Below are positions 36,466 to 36,518 of a stretch of DNA of 36,518 nucleotides, piece by piece; the stretch's first letter is position 1, and every line of letters begins with the position of its first letter. Origin of the DNA: a bacterium (lineage in GTDB: Bacteria > Patescibacteriota > Minisyncoccia > UBA9983); NCBI GenBank assembly GCA_013152035.1, contig JAADHB010000017.1, positions 1 through 36,518 of the forward strand, read 5' to 3'. Made by a program: the position numbers and the translations under genes. Under the pieces are notes generated by a model. The model did not search any database and was not told the DNA's origin. It saw only the letters and a list, made by a program, of their open reading frames with translations.

Positions 36466-36518
36466 CTCGGACCAACAAATCCCCCAAGGTAAGACCTTGG
36501 GGGATTTGTTGGTCCGAG
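36466..36518. repeat. Perfect 25-bp inverted repeat with 3-nt loop, ending exactly at the window edge
   Basis: ctcggaccaacaaatcccccaaggt aag accttgggggatttgttggtccgag; core CCAAGGTAAGACCTTGG shared with 11146-11196. Confidence 0.97.

Noticed and set aside
1-36518. UGA-to-glycine recoding (genetic code 25, known in some CPR lineages)
   Set aside because: Several genes end at TGA with sensible C-termini and overlaps (for example 364-367), so standard bacterial code fits.
1-36518. CRISPR arrays, transposases, prophage or rRNA genes
   Set aside because: No regularly spaced direct repeats, no recognisable transposase, integrase or phage structural ORFs, and no rRNA-like segments were seen.

Overview
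This looks like a Candidate Phyla Radiation (Parcubacteria-like) genome segment. The affiliation is inferred from gene content and style, not from a search. UGA is used as a stop (for example the ATGA stop/start overlap at 364-367), so standard code 11 fits. The window holds: a minus-strand surface-glycan cluster of glycosyltransferases and methyltransferases with an embedded orphan MazF/PemK-like toxin (1-6281); a giant secreted protein with a zinc-phospholipase-C-like domain, lamin-tail domain and beta-helix-like C-terminus; a TPR protein; a peptidoglycan-binding S-layer-like protein split by a frameshift; an HTH regulator divergent from ftsK; ftsK (frameshifted by an exact 13-bp tandem duplication), recA, efp, tRNA-Ala(CGC) and a RelB/RelE-like toxin-antitoxin pair; the rpsF-ssb-rpsR operon; and phosphomannomutase, TatD, metG, AI-2E transporter, M16 peptidase, glyS, a large membrane-anchored protein, recO, an amino-acid permease, a LOG-like protein, a beta-CASP nuclease, a VanZ-like protein, a 6S-RNA-like locus and ndk. 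Strongest second-look items: the 13-bp duplication in ftsK; the S-layer frameshift; a repeated TTTGTCCGTTA operator/iteron array around the HTH gene, read in different codon frames; an orphan promoter-SD-20-codon-ORF-terminator unit at 31.9-32.1 kb; a compact 6S-like RNA; recurrent -10 boxes 6-8 nt from start codons (leaderless mRNAs); a nested palindrome family CCAAGGTAAGACCTTGG, one copy of which forms a perfect fold-back at the end of the window; and an EF-P with a non-canonical tip loop.
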